A stretch of DNA of 55,090 nucleotides from an uncultured Lachnospiraceae bacterium (GTDB taxonomy: Bacteria; Bacillota; Clostridia; Lachnospirales; Lachnospiraceae). Both the position numbers and the translations under genes were made by a program. The notes under the pieces are model-generated. The model searched no databases. It was not told the DNA's origin and saw only the letters and a list, made by a program, of their open reading frames with translations. The stretch is taken from positions 1-55,090 of the forward strand of contig CANOKL010000026.1 in assembly GCA_947566645.1 (NCBI GenBank), read 5' to 3'. Below are positions 1 to 8,462 of this stretch, piece by piece (the first letter of the stretch is position 1; every line of letters starts with the position of its first letter).

Positions 1-48
1 ATTTATAAATTTCCTTGTGCTTCGCCTGTCATAAATTGCAGAAATCAT
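1..48 (-). CDS. nitroreductase family protein, N-terminal fragment at window edge
   Basis: Only the first 16 codons lie in the window. They read MISAIYDRRSTRKFIN, which fits the start of nitroreductase-family flavoproteins, where an IxxRRSxRxF block binds FMN phosphate. A good ribosome binding site (GAGGAG) sits about 10 bases upstream of the ATG at 48. The XRE regulator on the same strand ends 60 bases upstream, so the two may be co-transcribed. The rest of the gene is outside the window, so substrate and full identity are open. Confidence 0.65.
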   Translation of the reverse strand, partial: MISAIYDRRSTRKFIN

Positions 49-108
49 TTTTTATTTTCTCCTCAAGTTCCGATTTTTCAGTATGACAAACTGGAATTTG
101 CCAATGTT

Positions 109-1032
109 TTAGTCTTTCTTCATATCCAGTCTTTTTGCACTTTCTTCAGCCATGTCTGCTTCAACATCAAAGCCATTTTTACGAAGTTTCTCAGCAATTT
201 CCTGATACAGCTTATATGCATCCTTGTCCTTCCCTATTTTTTCATATAGCATCGCCTTACAATATAACTCATCATAAAAAGGTGTTCCTATTGCACCGGC
301 TCTATCAAAATATTGGATTGCCTCATCATATTTTTCAAGTTTCCCACAAACTTCTCCGCCATGGATATATAACTCCCAGGCATCCGGAAATTTTTCTACG
401 GCCTTTAAAAAACATTCGTAAGCTTCCTCTATTTTATCCGCATAAATATATGACACAATCAATAAATCCATTTCTTTGGGATTCTCCGGCTCTGATTCTG
501 CCCTTGCTTTTTGCTGGCGGACAGCTTCCTCCCCTTTCCCCACTGCAAAAAGGAAAGAAATACGGCAGGCACAGGCTCTGTAGAATAAATTTTCATCAAA
601 GTCGGAACCTTCTTTCAAAATAGTATCATACCACTCCATCGCCGTATTTTTACAATATTCAAACATCCACTGATGAATGATTGCATAATTCCATTTATCT
701 TCCACGGAAAGTTCACCGCCATGCATAAGCTTTTTATACTCCAAAAGACAATGTATAAAATCTTCCGGTTTCCGTGTCTTTTCATAAACAGCGGCCAAAC
801 GTTGTGCATAGTTATTGTATGCAACTGCACTCTTTTTGTAAAAATCATCTACCGTTACTCCATAGAGCCTTGCTAAAACAGGAAGAGTCAAAACATCCGG
901 CAAAGTTGTCCCGCATTCCCATCTTGAGACAGTTTGTACATTTACATTCAGATTGTTGGCTACCTGTTCCTGGGTATATTTTTTTGCCAAACGGAATTTT
1001 TTTAAGTTTTCACAAAATATAGTTTGCTCCAT
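109..1032 (-). CDS. XRE-family regulator with C-terminal TPR-like repeats
   Basis: A 307-residue protein. Residues 7-66 form a Cro/CI-type helix-turn-helix (YTQEQVANNLNV, then VQTVSRWECG). Residues 110-300 are helical and look like tetratricopeptide repeats, for example the stretches around EEAYECFLKAVEKFPDAWEL and KYDEAIQYFDRAG. This architecture is typical of Firmicutes regulators that sense a peptide or partner protein through the TPR part; the ligand cannot be read here. The start has a strong GAGGTGATG ribosome binding site. A nitroreductase-like gene follows on the same strand and is a plausible target or operon partner. Confidence 0.85.
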   Translation of the reverse strand: MEQTIFCENLKKFRLAKKYTQEQVANNLNVNVQTVSRWECGTTLPDVLTLPVLARLYGVTVDDFYKKSAVAYNNYAQRLAAVYEKTRKPEDFIHCLLEYKKLMHGGELSVEDKWNYAIIHQWMFEYCKNTAMEWYDTILKEGSDFDENLFYRACACRISFLFAVGKGEEAVRQQKARAESEPENPKEMDLLIVSYIYADKIEEAYECFLKAVEKFPDAWELYIHGGEVCGKLEKYDEAIQYFDRAGAIGTPFYDELYCKAMLYEKIGKDKDAYKLYQEIAEKLRKNGFDVEADMAEESAKRLDMKKD

Positions 1033-1144
1033 ATCTCATCACCTCAAAATTTATTTTTTTAGAAGCTTCTGAATTGAATTATATTAAAAAATAAAAAAGA
1101 AGGTAATGTCTTATTTTGTGAGCGGTATCGCAAAATTTGTATAG

Positions 1145-1252
1145 TCATAACCAAACCAACGTGGTCTGGGACACGATATTCCGGCTGTCAGTAATCGAAT
1201 TGTAGAAATCAATCCCACTTTTTCTCAAAGTCTCGTCAAGAACAATATTCAT
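1145..1252 (-). CDS. small ORF of 35 residues, unknown
   Basis: The ORF reads MNIVLDETLRKSGIDF and ends TLVWL. It is preceded by a clear GAAAGGAG ribosome binding site about 10 bases before the ATG. I do not recognise a family. It could be a real micro-protein, or the surviving 5' end of a larger decayed gene, since the downstream bases do not continue a convincing protein. It lies between the XRE regulator and the SymE-like ORF, on the same strand as both. Confidence 0.35.
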   Translation of the reverse strand: MNIVLDETLRKSGIDFYNSITDSRNIVSQTTLVWL

Positions 1253-1377
1253 AATAACTTTTCTCCTTTCAGAATATATCAGCACTACAAGTACCGATTT
1301 TCGGTGGCTCTATTATACCGCAATCTTTTTCCATCGGGAAAAAATTTTACAATAAATTTCTTTTGCCGTGATAAACA

Positions 1378-1551
1378 TTATTCCCCTGAATCTGCTCTTG
1401 TTCCGTCCTTCGTGATGGTAAGCTGCCTCTGCTGGCATTTCACGGTAATTTTATCCCCTGCGAAAAATCCGGCCTGTTCCAGCCAGTTTTCCTGTAAAAG
1501 AATCTGCGGTACTCCTTGACATTTCGTATTACAGAAAGTATAATGGCTCAT
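1378..1551 (-). CDS. SymE-like toxin ORF, possibly a 5'-truncated relic
   Basis: The 57-residue product contains VPQILLQENWLEQAGF followed by AGDKITVKCQQRQLTIT. This is the pattern of the SymE family (AbrB-fold, SOS-linked type I toxin in E. coli), whose core is PQI.L.G.WLE.AGF..G..V.V....L.IT. The usual longer N-terminus is missing, and the ATG chosen at 1551 has no good ribosome binding site. A perfect sigma-A promoter on the opposite strand (1516-1544) lies inside the ORF, so transcription of hisS would run antisense to it. It may be an antisense-controlled toxin or a relic overrun by the neighbouring promoter. Confidence 0.45.
   Translation of the reverse strand: MSHYTFCNTKCQGVPQILLQENWLEQAGFFAGDKITVKCQQRQLTITKDGTRADSGE
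1516..1544 (+). promoter_or_regulatory. consensus sigma-A promoter for the RHH-hisS unit
   Basis: TTGACA at 1516-1521, a 17-base spacer and TATAAT at 1539-1544 match the consensus exactly. The next gene on this strand begins 30 bases downstream at 1574. The promoter lies inside the opposing SymE-like ORF. Confidence 0.85.
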
Positions 1552-1573
1552 AGATGCAAGGGAGGAGTTGCTT

Positions 1574-1744
1574 ATGGGCAAGATGGGGCGTCCGAAGTCG
1601 GATATAATTAAAGACCGGATCGTAACAATAAGAATGTCTGATGAGGAGCATAGCAGGCTGAAAGAGTATTCCAGAGAGCATCAACAGACGATAACAGAGA
1701 CAATTAAAGAAGGAGTCAGCTTATTGTATAAGCTGCGTGAATGA
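1574..1744 (+). CDS. small ribbon-helix-helix (CopG/Arc-like) protein
   Basis: A 56-residue protein starting MGKMGRPKSDIIKDRIVTIR, with the RHH pattern: a basic GRPK arm, a beta strand (RIVTIRMS), then two helices (DEEHSRLKEYSREH and TITETIKEGVSLLYKL). Such proteins bind DNA as dimers and often act as antitoxins or small repressors. The ribosome binding site GGAGGAG lies about 7 bases before the ATG. It sits 27 bases before hisS, downstream of the same promoter, so it is probably the first gene of that operon. Its divergence from the SymE-like ORF suggests, but does not prove, a toxin-antitoxin relation. Confidence 0.65.
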   Translation: MGKMGRPKSDIIKDRIVTIRMSDEEHSRLKEYSREHQQTITETIKEGVSLLYKLRE

Positions 1745-1771
1745 AATGACAGAACGAAAGGAAGACTGGCT

Positions 1772-3022
1772 ATGGCGTTAAAGAAAAAACCGGTAACAGG
1801 TATGAATGATATGATGCCGCGGGAGATGGAGATCCGGGATTATCTGATTCAGATGATTAAGGATACATATAAGACCTTTGGCTTTCAGTCCATGGAGACA
1901 CCCTGCGTGGAACACATTGAGAATCTGTGCAGTAAGCAGGGAGGGGATAATGAAAAATTAATTTTCAAGATTATGAAGCGGGGACAGAAGCTTAAGATTG
2001 ATGAGGCGAAGGAGGAGAATGACCTGGCAGACAGTGGGCTGAGATATGATCTTACAGTGCCTCTTGCAAGATATTACGCGAACCATGCAAATGAGCTGCC
2101 CTCCCCATTCAAGGCGCTGCAGATTGGAAATGTATGGCGTGCAGACCGCCCCCAGAGAGGACGTTTCCGCCAGTTTATGCAGTGCGATATCGACATCCTG
2201 GGGGAACCGGGGAATCTGGCAGAGATTGAACTGATCCTGGCAACAACGGCGATGCTCGGAAAGATTGGCTTCCGGAATTTTACGGTATGTATCAATGACC
2301 GGAACATTTTGAAAGCCATGGCAGCATACAGCGGCTTTCAGGAAGGGGATTTTGATGAGGTGTTCATTATCCTGGATAAGATGGATAAGATTGGAAAGGA
2401 AGGAGTGGCTTCAGAGCTTCTGGAGCTTGGCTATCAGAAGGATTGCGTGGATACGTATCTCGGCCTGTTTGACGAGATTACACCAGATGCATCCGGAATC
2501 CGGGAGCTGAAGGCGAAGCTTGGAGAATTCTTAAGTGATGAGACGGCAGACGGCATGGATTTTATCCTGTCCAGTGTGGATGCTGCGAAGGAATGTGACT
2601 TTAAGCTGAAATTTGATCCTACACTCGTAAGGGGGCAGTCTTATTATACAGGTACGATCTTCGAAGTGGTCATGGATGATTTCGGCGGTTCCGTCGCAGG
2701 AGGAGGGCGCTATGACAGGATGATCGGGAAATTCACAGGCCAGGATACTCCGGCATGTGGTTTTTCTATCGGATTTGAGAGAATCGTAATGCTGCTTCTG
2801 GAAAATGGCTTTGAGGTGCCCGGATGCGGTGAAAAGAAGGCTTATCTGCTGGAAAAACGGCTTCCGAAGGAAGAGGTGCTTAAGGTTCTTTCTCTTGCAA
2901 GGGCAGACCGGGAGGCAGGAAAGCAGGTGCTGATCGTGAATATGAAGAAGAATAAGAAGTTTCAGAAGGAGCAGCTGGCAGCAGAGGGCTACGCGGATAT
3001 TATAGAGTGTTATTCTGACTGA
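1772..3022 (+). CDS. hisS: histidine--tRNA ligase
   Basis: A 416-residue class II synthetase that charges tRNA-His in the cytoplasm. Motif 2 is seen as RADRPQRGRFRQF at residues 123-135. The histidine-specific block LVRGQSYYTG is at 285-294, and motif 3 (GFSIGFERI) at 330-338. The C-terminal anticodon-binding domain is on the short side but ends naturally. The ATG at 1772 has a GAAAGGAAG ribosome binding site. aspS follows after 126 bases on the same strand, an arrangement common in Clostridia. No T-box is visible upstream; the gene appears to be driven from the promoter before the small RHH gene. Confidence 0.97.
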   Translation: MALKKKPVTGMNDMMPREMEIRDYLIQMIKDTYKTFGFQSMETPCVEHIENLCSKQGGDNEKLIFKIMKRGQKLKIDEAKEENDLADSGLRYDLTVPLARYYANHANELPSPFKALQIGNVWRADRPQRGRFRQFMQCDIDILGEPGNLAEIELILATTAMLGKIGFRNFTVCINDRNILKAMAAYSGFQEGDFDEVFIILDKMDKIGKEGVASELLELGYQKDCVDTYLGLFDEITPDASGIRELKAKLGEFLSDETADGMDFILSSVDAAKECDFKLKFDPTLVRGQSYYTGTIFEVVMDDFGGSVAGGGRYDRMIGKFTGQDTPACGFSIGFERIVMLLLENGFEVPGCGEKKAYLLEKRLPKEEVLKVLSLARADREAGKQVLIVNMKKNKKFQKEQLAAEGYADIIECYSD

Positions 3023-3148
3023 CTAGTTCAGCTTTGCAGAATTCACTGTTAATTACGCAATGCTGTACCAGGGTATGTCTGAAAAAGAGATATACTGAGC
3101 GGCAGATTTCATCAGCCGTGAGTATAATAGGAGAGGAGAATATAGAAC

Positions 3149-4936
3149 ATGGCAGAATCAATGAAGGGATTAAGGAGAACACACCGGTGCGGAGAACTGT
3201 CTGGGGCCAATATTGGCGAGACAGTTACGATTATGGGGTGGGTACAGAAAAACAGGAATAAGGGAGGCCTCGTGTTCGTGGATGTGAGGGACCGGGCCGG
3301 CATGATCCAGGTTGTATTCGAGGAAGGAAGATCGGAGGAGGCGCTGATTGAGAAGGCGGCAAAGCTCCGGGCGGAATATGTCGTAGCAGTGACTGGAAGG
3401 GTGGAGAAGCGCGCTGGTGCAGTGAACGAGAATCTTGCTACCGGTGAGATTGAAATTATACCGGATGAACTCAGGGTACTCTCAGAATCTGAGACGCCCC
3501 CGTTTCCCATTGAGGAAAATGTAAAGACAAAGGAAGAAGTGCGTCTGAAATACAGATATCTGGATCTGAGAAGGCCGGACATGCAGAGGACGCTGATGAT
3601 GAGAAGCCGGGTGGCAACCCTTACCCGCCAGTTTCTGGCAGAGAAAGGATTTTTAGAGATTGAGACTCCGGTGCTGATCGGAAGTACGCCGGAAGGGGCA
3701 AGGGACTATCTGGTGCCAAGCAGGATTCACCAGGGACATTTTTATGCACTGCCCCAGTCTCCCCAGCTGTTCAAGCAGCTTCTGATGTGTTCAGGATGCG
3801 ACCGGTATTTTCAGCTTGCAAAATGCTTCCGTGACGAGGATCTCAGGGCGGACCGTCAGCCGGAATTTACACAGATTGATATGGAGCTGTCCTTTGTAGA
3901 TGTGGATGATGTGATTGATGTCAATGAGCGCCTTCTCGCAAGAATTTTTAAAGAGGTTCTGGGAAAGGAGATTCCACTGCCTATTCCCAGAATGACCTGG
4001 CAGGAGGCAATGGACCGCTATGGCTCAGACAAGCCGGACATCCGTTTTGGCATGGAGCTTCAGAATGTGACAGAGGTTGTGAAAAACTGTGGCTTCGCAG
4101 TGTTTAAAGGAGCCATAGAACAGGGAGGAACTGTCCGTGGAATCAATGCGAAAGGCCAGGGTGCGATGCCCCGTAAAAAGATTGACAAGCTGGTAGAGTT
4201 TGCAAAGGGGTATGGCGCAAAGGGACTCGCCTATATCGCTCTTCAGGAGGATGGTGCAGTAAAATCCTCTTTTGCCAAATTCATGACAGAGGAGGAGATG
4301 GGTGCGCTCATAGAGGCGATGAAAGGTGAAAACGGGGATCTGCTCCTCTTTGCCGCAGATCAGAATAAGGTTGTGTGGGATGTGCTTGGAGCGCTCAGGC
4401 TTGAACTTGCCCGCCAGATGGAGCTTGTGGATAAGAATGATTACCGGTTCCTGTGGGTGACCGAATTCCCGCTTCTTGAGTGGAGTGAGGAGCAGGACCG
4501 CTTTGTAGCCATGCATCATCCATTTACCATGCCTATGGAAGAGGATCTTCCCTTTATTGACAGCGATCCGGGCAGAGTGCGGGCAAAGGCCTATGACATT
4601 GTGCTGAATGGAACAGAGCTTGGAGGCGGCAGTGTCCGGATCTTTAATCCTGAGATACAGAATAAGATGTTTGAGGTTCTGGGATTTACACCGGAGCAGG
4701 CAAAGGAACAGTTTGGATTCCTCCTTACGGCATTCAAGTATGGCGTGCCGCCCCATGCCGGGCTGGCATATGGCTTTGACAGGCTGATCATGCTTATGGC
4801 AAAGCAGGAGAGTATCCGGGATGTGATTGCCTTCCCGAAGATCAAGGATGCATCTGACCTTATGACAGAGGCGCCTACAAGAGTGGATGAAAAGCAGCTG
4901 GAGGAGCTGGGGCTTGTCATCCGGGAGGAGAAGTAG
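3149..4936 (+). CDS. aspS: aspartate--tRNA ligase
   Basis: A 595-residue bacterial-type AspRS. Residues 1-110 form the OB-fold anticodon-binding domain. The class II core has motif 2 as FRDEDLRADRQPEFTQIDME (near residues 218-237) and motif 3 near residue 535 (GLAYGFDRLIMLM). The bacterial GAD insertion lies between about 290 and 410. The length is normal for the family. An AGGAGAGG ribosome binding site precedes the start. Whether it is discriminating or non-discriminating (also charging tRNA-Asn) cannot be decided here. Confidence 0.97.
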   Translation: MAESMKGLRRTHRCGELSGANIGETVTIMGWVQKNRNKGGLVFVDVRDRAGMIQVVFEEGRSEEALIEKAAKLRAEYVVAVTGRVEKRAGAVNENLATGEIEIIPDELRVLSESETPPFPIEENVKTKEEVRLKYRYLDLRRPDMQRTLMMRSRVATLTRQFLAEKGFLEIETPVLIGSTPEGARDYLVPSRIHQGHFYALPQSPQLFKQLLMCSGCDRYFQLAKCFRDEDLRADRQPEFTQIDMELSFVDVDDVIDVNERLLARIFKEVLGKEIPLPIPRMTWQEAMDRYGSDKPDIRFGMELQNVTEVVKNCGFAVFKGAIEQGGTVRGINAKGQGAMPRKKIDKLVEFAKGYGAKGLAYIALQEDGAVKSSFAKFMTEEEMGALIEAMKGENGDLLLFAADQNKVVWDVLGALRLELARQMELVDKNDYRFLWVTEFPLLEWSEEQDRFVAMHHPFTMPMEEDLPFIDSDPGRVRAKAYDIVLNGTELGGGSVRIFNPEIQNKMFEVLGFTPEQAKEQFGFLLTAFKYGVPPHAGLAYGFDRLIMLMAKQESIRDVIAFPKIKDASDLMTEAPTRVDEKQLEELGLVIREEK

Positions 4937-4946
4937 CGTAAGCTGC

Positions 4947-5083
4947 GCAGGGTCTGCCCCAGCGAAGCGAGGGTATTCCATGTGAACATGATGCAGGGGT
5001 GAGGGGCGGTTTTTGCGTAGCAAAACTCGGAATGCCGCCCCGAATCGTTACTATGAGCGGACGGTTAGTCCGTGAATAGTAAC
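4947..5083. repeat. mosaic palindromic repeat after aspS
   Basis: Three modules stand in a row. Bases 4947-4977 are identical over 31 nt to 49529-49559. A GC hairpin with GGGGCGG / CCGCCCC arms follows around 5011-5040. Bases 5047-5083 form the dispersed palindrome with GTTACTAT and ATAGTAAC ends and an inner CGGAC / GTCCG stem. Close copies of the last module occur at 24872, 25092, 28280 and 48906. The hairpins may end aspS transcription, but no clean T-run follows. Confidence 0.8.
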
Positions 5084-5116
5084 CTGACATAAAAAATAAA
5101 AAAATTAAAAAAAGTG

Positions 5117-5145
5117 TTGACAGGCAATGTATTTAGTGATATAGT
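5117..5145 (+). promoter_or_regulatory. sigma-A promoter of tRNA-Gly
   Basis: TTGACA at 5117-5122 and TATAGT at 5140-5145 are separated by 17 bases. The tRNA gene begins 41 bases after the -10 box, as expected for a stable RNA promoter with a short leader. Confidence 0.8.
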
Positions 5146-5185
5146 ATATATTGTTCGAGGGAACAATACTTAAGAAATAAGTAAT

Positions 5186-5258
5186 GCGACAGTGGCTCAG
5201 TTGGTAGAGTACGACCTTGCCAAGGTCGGGGTCGCGGGTTCGAACCCCGTCTGTCGCT
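5186..5258 (+). tRNA. tRNA-Gly (anticodon GCC)
   Basis: The sequence folds as a cloverleaf. The acceptor stem is GCGACAG with CTGTCGC. The anticodon stem CGACC / GGTCG encloses a loop carrying GCC, and the T-arm contains GGTTCGAACCCC. The discriminator base is T and the 3' CCA is not encoded. The D stem ends with a G-T wobble. Confidence 0.95.
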
Positions 5259-5435
5259 CTAGAGAACACCAAAGAGAGAAGCTTTTGGTATCATTATCAG
5301 AGAAGTGTAATCAAGGGTGTAATCACGAAATGGGTATTAATAATTGTCTGAGTAGTATGTTTGGATAATTATTTATACTCTTTTTTTATACGTAAGTTTT
5401 TTGATTATGGAAAACAGAATCCGAGGAGAAGAGTT

Positions 5436-6842
5436 ATGGAACAACAGAAAAAAGTAACAGACAATCCTCTCGCCACGGAACCGACGGGGAGATTAATTGC
5501 GAGGTTTGCGATTCCGGCAATTATCAGTATGCTGGTGAGTTCACTTTATAATATTGTAGATCAGATCTTTATCGGGCAGGGCGTCGGGATGCTTGGGAAT
5601 GCGGCGACGAACATAGCATTTCCGGTATCGATTATCTGTACGGCAACGGCGCTTCTTCTGGGAATGGGAAGCGCCTCGAATTTTAACCTTGCATCTGGTG
5701 AGGGAGACCATGAGCGTGCTGCCGGTATTGCGGGGACAGGTCTTACGATGCTTGGCCTGTGCGGTATTTTTATTGCAGTGATTGTCATAGCATTTTTAAA
5801 TCCGCTTCTGCACCTGTTCGGGGTAACGCCTGAGGTTCTTCCTTTTGCTCAGGACTATACAAGCATTACAGCATTCGGAATCCCTTTTCTTGTGCTTACT
5901 ACCGGGGGGAATCATCTGATCCGTGCGGACAGAAGCCCTGCTTATTCTATGACCTGCATGCTGGCAGGAGCAATTACGAATACCATACTGGATCCTCTCT
6001 TTATCTTTGGATTTTCCTGGGGAATACAGGGGGCTGCCGCGGCAACTGTGATTGGACAGGTTCTGTCAGGGATTATGGTCATTGTCTATTTTGCAAAATT
6101 CCGGAATATGGAGTTTCCTCTTAAGAGGCTTAAGCCCAGGGCGGAATATCTGAAGGCGATTGTTTCCCTTGGGATGGCTTCCTGTATAAACCAGATTGCC
6201 ATGGCAATCGTACAGATTACCATGAATAATACATTGCGGTATTATGGCGCAGATTCTGCCTATGGTATGGATATTCCGCTGGCATGTGTCGGTGTCATTT
6301 CCAAGGTAAATATGGTCTTTATGTCCATCTGCATCGGTATCTCCCAGGGGTGTCAGCCCATCTGGGGCTTCAATTATGGTGCAAAGCTGTATGGGCGTGT
6401 AAAGGATACTTATAAAAAAGCATTCCGGGCTGCATTTACGGTGGGAGTCTGTTTTTTTATCTGCTTCCAGTTTTTTCCCAGGCAGATTGTCAGTATTTTC
6501 GGGACAGGGAGCGAGGAATACTTCCACTTTGCAGAGAGATACTTCAAGATTTTTATGCTTATGACTTTTATCAATGGCGTACAGCCTATGTGCTCCGGGT
6601 TTTTTACGTCCATCGGAAAGGCCAGGCTGGGAATCGTCGTGTCATTAACAAGACAGGTAATCTTCCTGCTTCCGCTTATTATTATTTTCCCGCTGTTTCT
6701 GGGAATTGACGGAGTTATGTACGCAGGTCCCATTGCAGACACAGCTGCAGCTATAGTGGCTGTCAGCCTTGCTGTGCGGGAATTAAGGTTGTTACAGTCC
6801 GGCTCCAGGTCAGTCGCTCCGCTGACTGGCCCGGAGACATAG
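5436..6842 (+). CDS. MATE family efflux transporter
   Basis: A 468-residue inner-membrane protein with about 12 hydrophobic segments in two six-helix halves, as in multidrug and toxin extrusion exporters driven by Na+ or H+. The N-terminal half carries IPAIISMLVSSLYNIVDQIF and the second half repeats the pattern with GMASCINQIAMAIVQ. I chose the ATG at 5436 because GAGGAG lies 8 bases upstream; an upstream in-frame ATG at 5361 lacks one. It stands alone between the tRNA and the folT unit. The substrate is unknown. Confidence 0.92.
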   Translation: MEQQKKVTDNPLATEPTGRLIARFAIPAIISMLVSSLYNIVDQIFIGQGVGMLGNAATNIAFPVSIICTATALLLGMGSASNFNLASGEGDHERAAGIAGTGLTMLGLCGIFIAVIVIAFLNPLLHLFGVTPEVLPFAQDYTSITAFGIPFLVLTTGGNHLIRADRSPAYSMTCMLAGAITNTILDPLFIFGFSWGIQGAAAATVIGQVLSGIMVIVYFAKFRNMEFPLKRLKPRAEYLKAIVSLGMASCINQIAMAIVQITMNNTLRYYGADSAYGMDIPLACVGVISKVNMVFMSICIGISQGCQPIWGFNYGAKLYGRVKDTYKKAFRAAFTVGVCFFICFQFFPRQIVSIFGTGSEEYFHFAERYFKIFMLMTFINGVQPMCSGFFTSIGKARLGIVVSLTRQVIFLLPLIIIFPLFLGIDGVMYAGPIADTAAAIVAVSLAVRELRLLQSGSRSVAPLTGPET

Positions 6843-6888
6843 CGTAAGCTCTGCCAGGGAGCCTGCCCAGTTTCTAAATGGGCAGAGG

Positions 6889-6917
6889 GTTACTGTCTGC
6901 ATTCCGTGAATAGTAAC
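6889..6917. repeat. dispersed palindrome, short variant
   Basis: GTTACT and AGTAAC form the ends, and the right half CCGTGAATAGTAAC is the same as in the copies at 5047 and 28280. The inner stem is replaced by another sequence. The promoter for the folT unit begins 17 bases later. Confidence 0.6.
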
Positions 6918-6933
6918 GAAATGATTTGGGGGG

Positions 6934-6962
6934 TTGTTCTTCCTTTTGTTCTGTGCTAGAAT
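6934..6962 (+). promoter_or_regulatory. putative promoter of the THF riboswitch-folT unit
   Basis: TTGTTC at 6934-6939, a 17-base spacer and TAGAAT at 6957-6962. It lies about 100 bases before the riboswitch aptamer. The match is moderate. Confidence 0.5.
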
Positions 6963-6975
6963 GTATTCCGTGATG

Positions 6976-7032
6976 GTAACTGTTCAGCGGCTCGAAAGGA
7001 CGCTGGTACTTGCGCAGATGCAGAACAGTTAC
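6976..7032. repeat. inverted repeat of the GTAAC family
   Basis: GTAACTGTTC at 6976-6985 pairs perfectly with GAACAGTTAC at 7023-7032, enclosing 37 bases. The ends resemble the dispersed GTTAC/GTAAC palindromes. It lies between the putative promoter and the riboswitch, so it would be in the transcript. Confidence 0.6.
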
Positions 7033-7064
7033 TGTAACCATGTAACCAGTATAAAAGAGAGAAA

Positions 7065-7173
7065 AGCAGAGTAGGAGTGTGTGCGTTAAGTGCCATCCGG
7101 ACGGGGAGTTGCCGGATGGACGAAGAGTCTGGCTGTATCCGGGCGCGCGGTACATATTCCGCATCCCGCTGCT
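7065..7173 (+). promoter_or_regulatory. THF (tetrahydrofolate) riboswitch
   Basis: The stretch matches the folT-associated THF aptamer. The closing stem is AGCAG (7065-7069) with CTGCT (7169-7173). It contains GAGTAGG, the conserved GCGTTAAGTG block and a CCATCCGG / CCGGATGG hairpin. GGACGAAG follows, then a GGGCGCGCGG segment and a CCGCATCCCGC 3' part. Members of this class bind reduced folates and usually turn off translation of folate uptake genes. Here the aptamer ends about 100 bases before folT, whose ribosome binding site AAAGGAGG could be masked. Confidence 0.88.
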
Positions 7174-7275
7174 ACACATAGACAGACAGGATGCTGTATC
7201 AGGGCATGAACGTAAAACTGATAGGATTACCTGCTATGCGTAGCGTTAAGGACTACTGCAAAGGAGGTATTTTTT

Positions 7276-7839
7276 ATGAGAAAAATGAAGACACAATTTA
7301 CAGATTCCTATTATGAGCTTAAGGATCTAAAGACACTGTCCGCTGCGGCAATGCTGCTGGCCATTACGGTTGTGCTGGGATTTTACCGGCTGCAGCTTAC
7401 AGACTATCTGCGGATCGGGTTTGACCCAGTGGCAAAGGAGCTTACCGGTATGCTATTTGGCCCGGTAACCGGATGCCTGGTAGGGGGGCTTTCTGATGTG
7501 ATTGCTTACATAGTCAAACCTGTGGGAGGTTTCTTTCCGGGATTTACCATAAGTGCAATGCTTGGGGGAACCATCTATGGGGTGATACTCTATAAAAGAC
7601 CACTAAGCCTGAAGCGTGTGATTATTGCCAACAGTATTGTGGCAGTTACGATCAACCTGCTTCTAAATACACTCTGGCTTACCCTTCTGTATGGCGATGC
7701 ATTCTTTGCACTGCTTCCAGCGAGGGCGGTAAAACAGCTGATTATGCTGCCAGTTGATACGCTCCTGTTCTATATGACGGCAAAAATTTTATCCAGGGCA
7801 AATCTGCTGGCTGCTATGCGGGGGAGCACGCGGCAGTAG
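7276..7839 (+). CDS. folT: folate ECF transporter S component FolT
   Basis: A 187-residue membrane protein with about six hydrophobic helices. It has the typical S-component pattern LRIGFDPVAKELTGMLFGPVTG, in which a surface loop precedes a conserved small-residue helix. It binds folate and works with an ECF energizing module (EcfAA'T) that must be encoded elsewhere. The THF riboswitch directly upstream supports folate as the substrate. The start has a strong AAAGGAGGT ribosome binding site. Confidence 0.92.
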   Translation: MRKMKTQFTDSYYELKDLKTLSAAAMLLAITVVLGFYRLQLTDYLRIGFDPVAKELTGMLFGPVTGCLVGGLSDVIAYIVKPVGGFFPGFTISAMLGGTIYGVILYKRPLSLKRVIIANSIVAVTINLLLNTLWLTLLYGDAFFALLPARAVKQLIMLPVDTLLFYMTAKILSRANLLAAMRGSTRQ

Positions 7840-7875
7840 GTGGCTGGCAGTTATGAAATATAGAGGGACAAGAGT

Positions 7876-8307
7876 ATGCGGGAGCGGATGACCATTGGCT
7901 TTATGTTTAAACAGATTAATAATGTGTATGAAAAGGAGTTTAATAACCGCCTGCGTACCCTTGGGCTTACCGCATCCCAGTGTGCAGTGCTGGATTACCT
8001 TTTTGTGAGCAGCAAGGAAGAGGTGACGCAGAGAGACATTGAAAAAGCACTTTGTCTGCGTAACCCTACTGTTACAGGGCTCTTAAAGCGGCTGGATGAA
8101 AAGGGGTTTATCCTTGTGGTGCCAAGCAATAAGGACAAGAGGTGCAAAAATATCTATCTGACAGAAAAGGCATACGATATACAGAGACGGATGGAGATGG
8201 ACCGCAAGAAGCTGGATAAGATGCTTACCATTGGTATGAATAAGAAAGAGATCAGCGCACTGGAGAAGATGCTGAAAAGGGTGCTGTATAATATCGAAGA
8301 GCCATAA
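7876..8307 (+). CDS. MarR family transcriptional regulator
   Basis: A 143-residue winged-helix protein. The recognition helix region is around ALCLRNPTVTGLLKRLDEKGFI, followed by the wing with SNKDKRCKNIYLT, both standard for MarR. N- and C-terminal helices would form the dimer interface. It starts 36 bases after folT and is probably in the same transcript. The likely targets are nearby, for instance the MATE exporter or folT itself, but no operator is evident. A GGGGACGGGG hairpin follows immediately. Confidence 0.9.
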   Translation: MRERMTIGFMFKQINNVYEKEFNNRLRTLGLTASQCAVLDYLFVSSKEEVTQRDIEKALCLRNPTVTGLLKRLDEKGFILVVPSNKDKRCKNIYLTEKAYDIQRRMEMDRKKLDKMLTIGMNKKEISALEKMLKRVLYNIEEP

Positions 8308-8312
8308 AGATT

Positions 8313-8346
8313 GGGGACGGGGCATTTTGAAAAATGCCCCGTCCCC
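8313..8346. terminator. GGGGACGGGG palindromic terminator repeat, copy 1
   Basis: A near-perfect hairpin with GGGGACGGGGCATTTT against AAATGCCCCGTCCCC, six bases after the marR stop. It is followed by an AT-rich stretch. Three further copies are at 19685, 35702 and 40964, each at the 3' end of a gene, which supports a terminator role. Confidence 0.75.
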
Positions 8347-8462
8347 GATTTATATTTTTGCCTGTTGGAGAAAATACTATATTATGAGGGTTGATTTTTT
8401 CTGTTTTTCATGACACGATTTCAACGCAAATGATAATCAATACCAAAAAAGGAGAAAAATGT

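Noticed and set aside
4025..5023. Long minus-strand reading frame of 332 codons
   Set aside because: It lies opposite aspS, has no recognisable domain, and aspS is certain. It is a shadow of the real gene.
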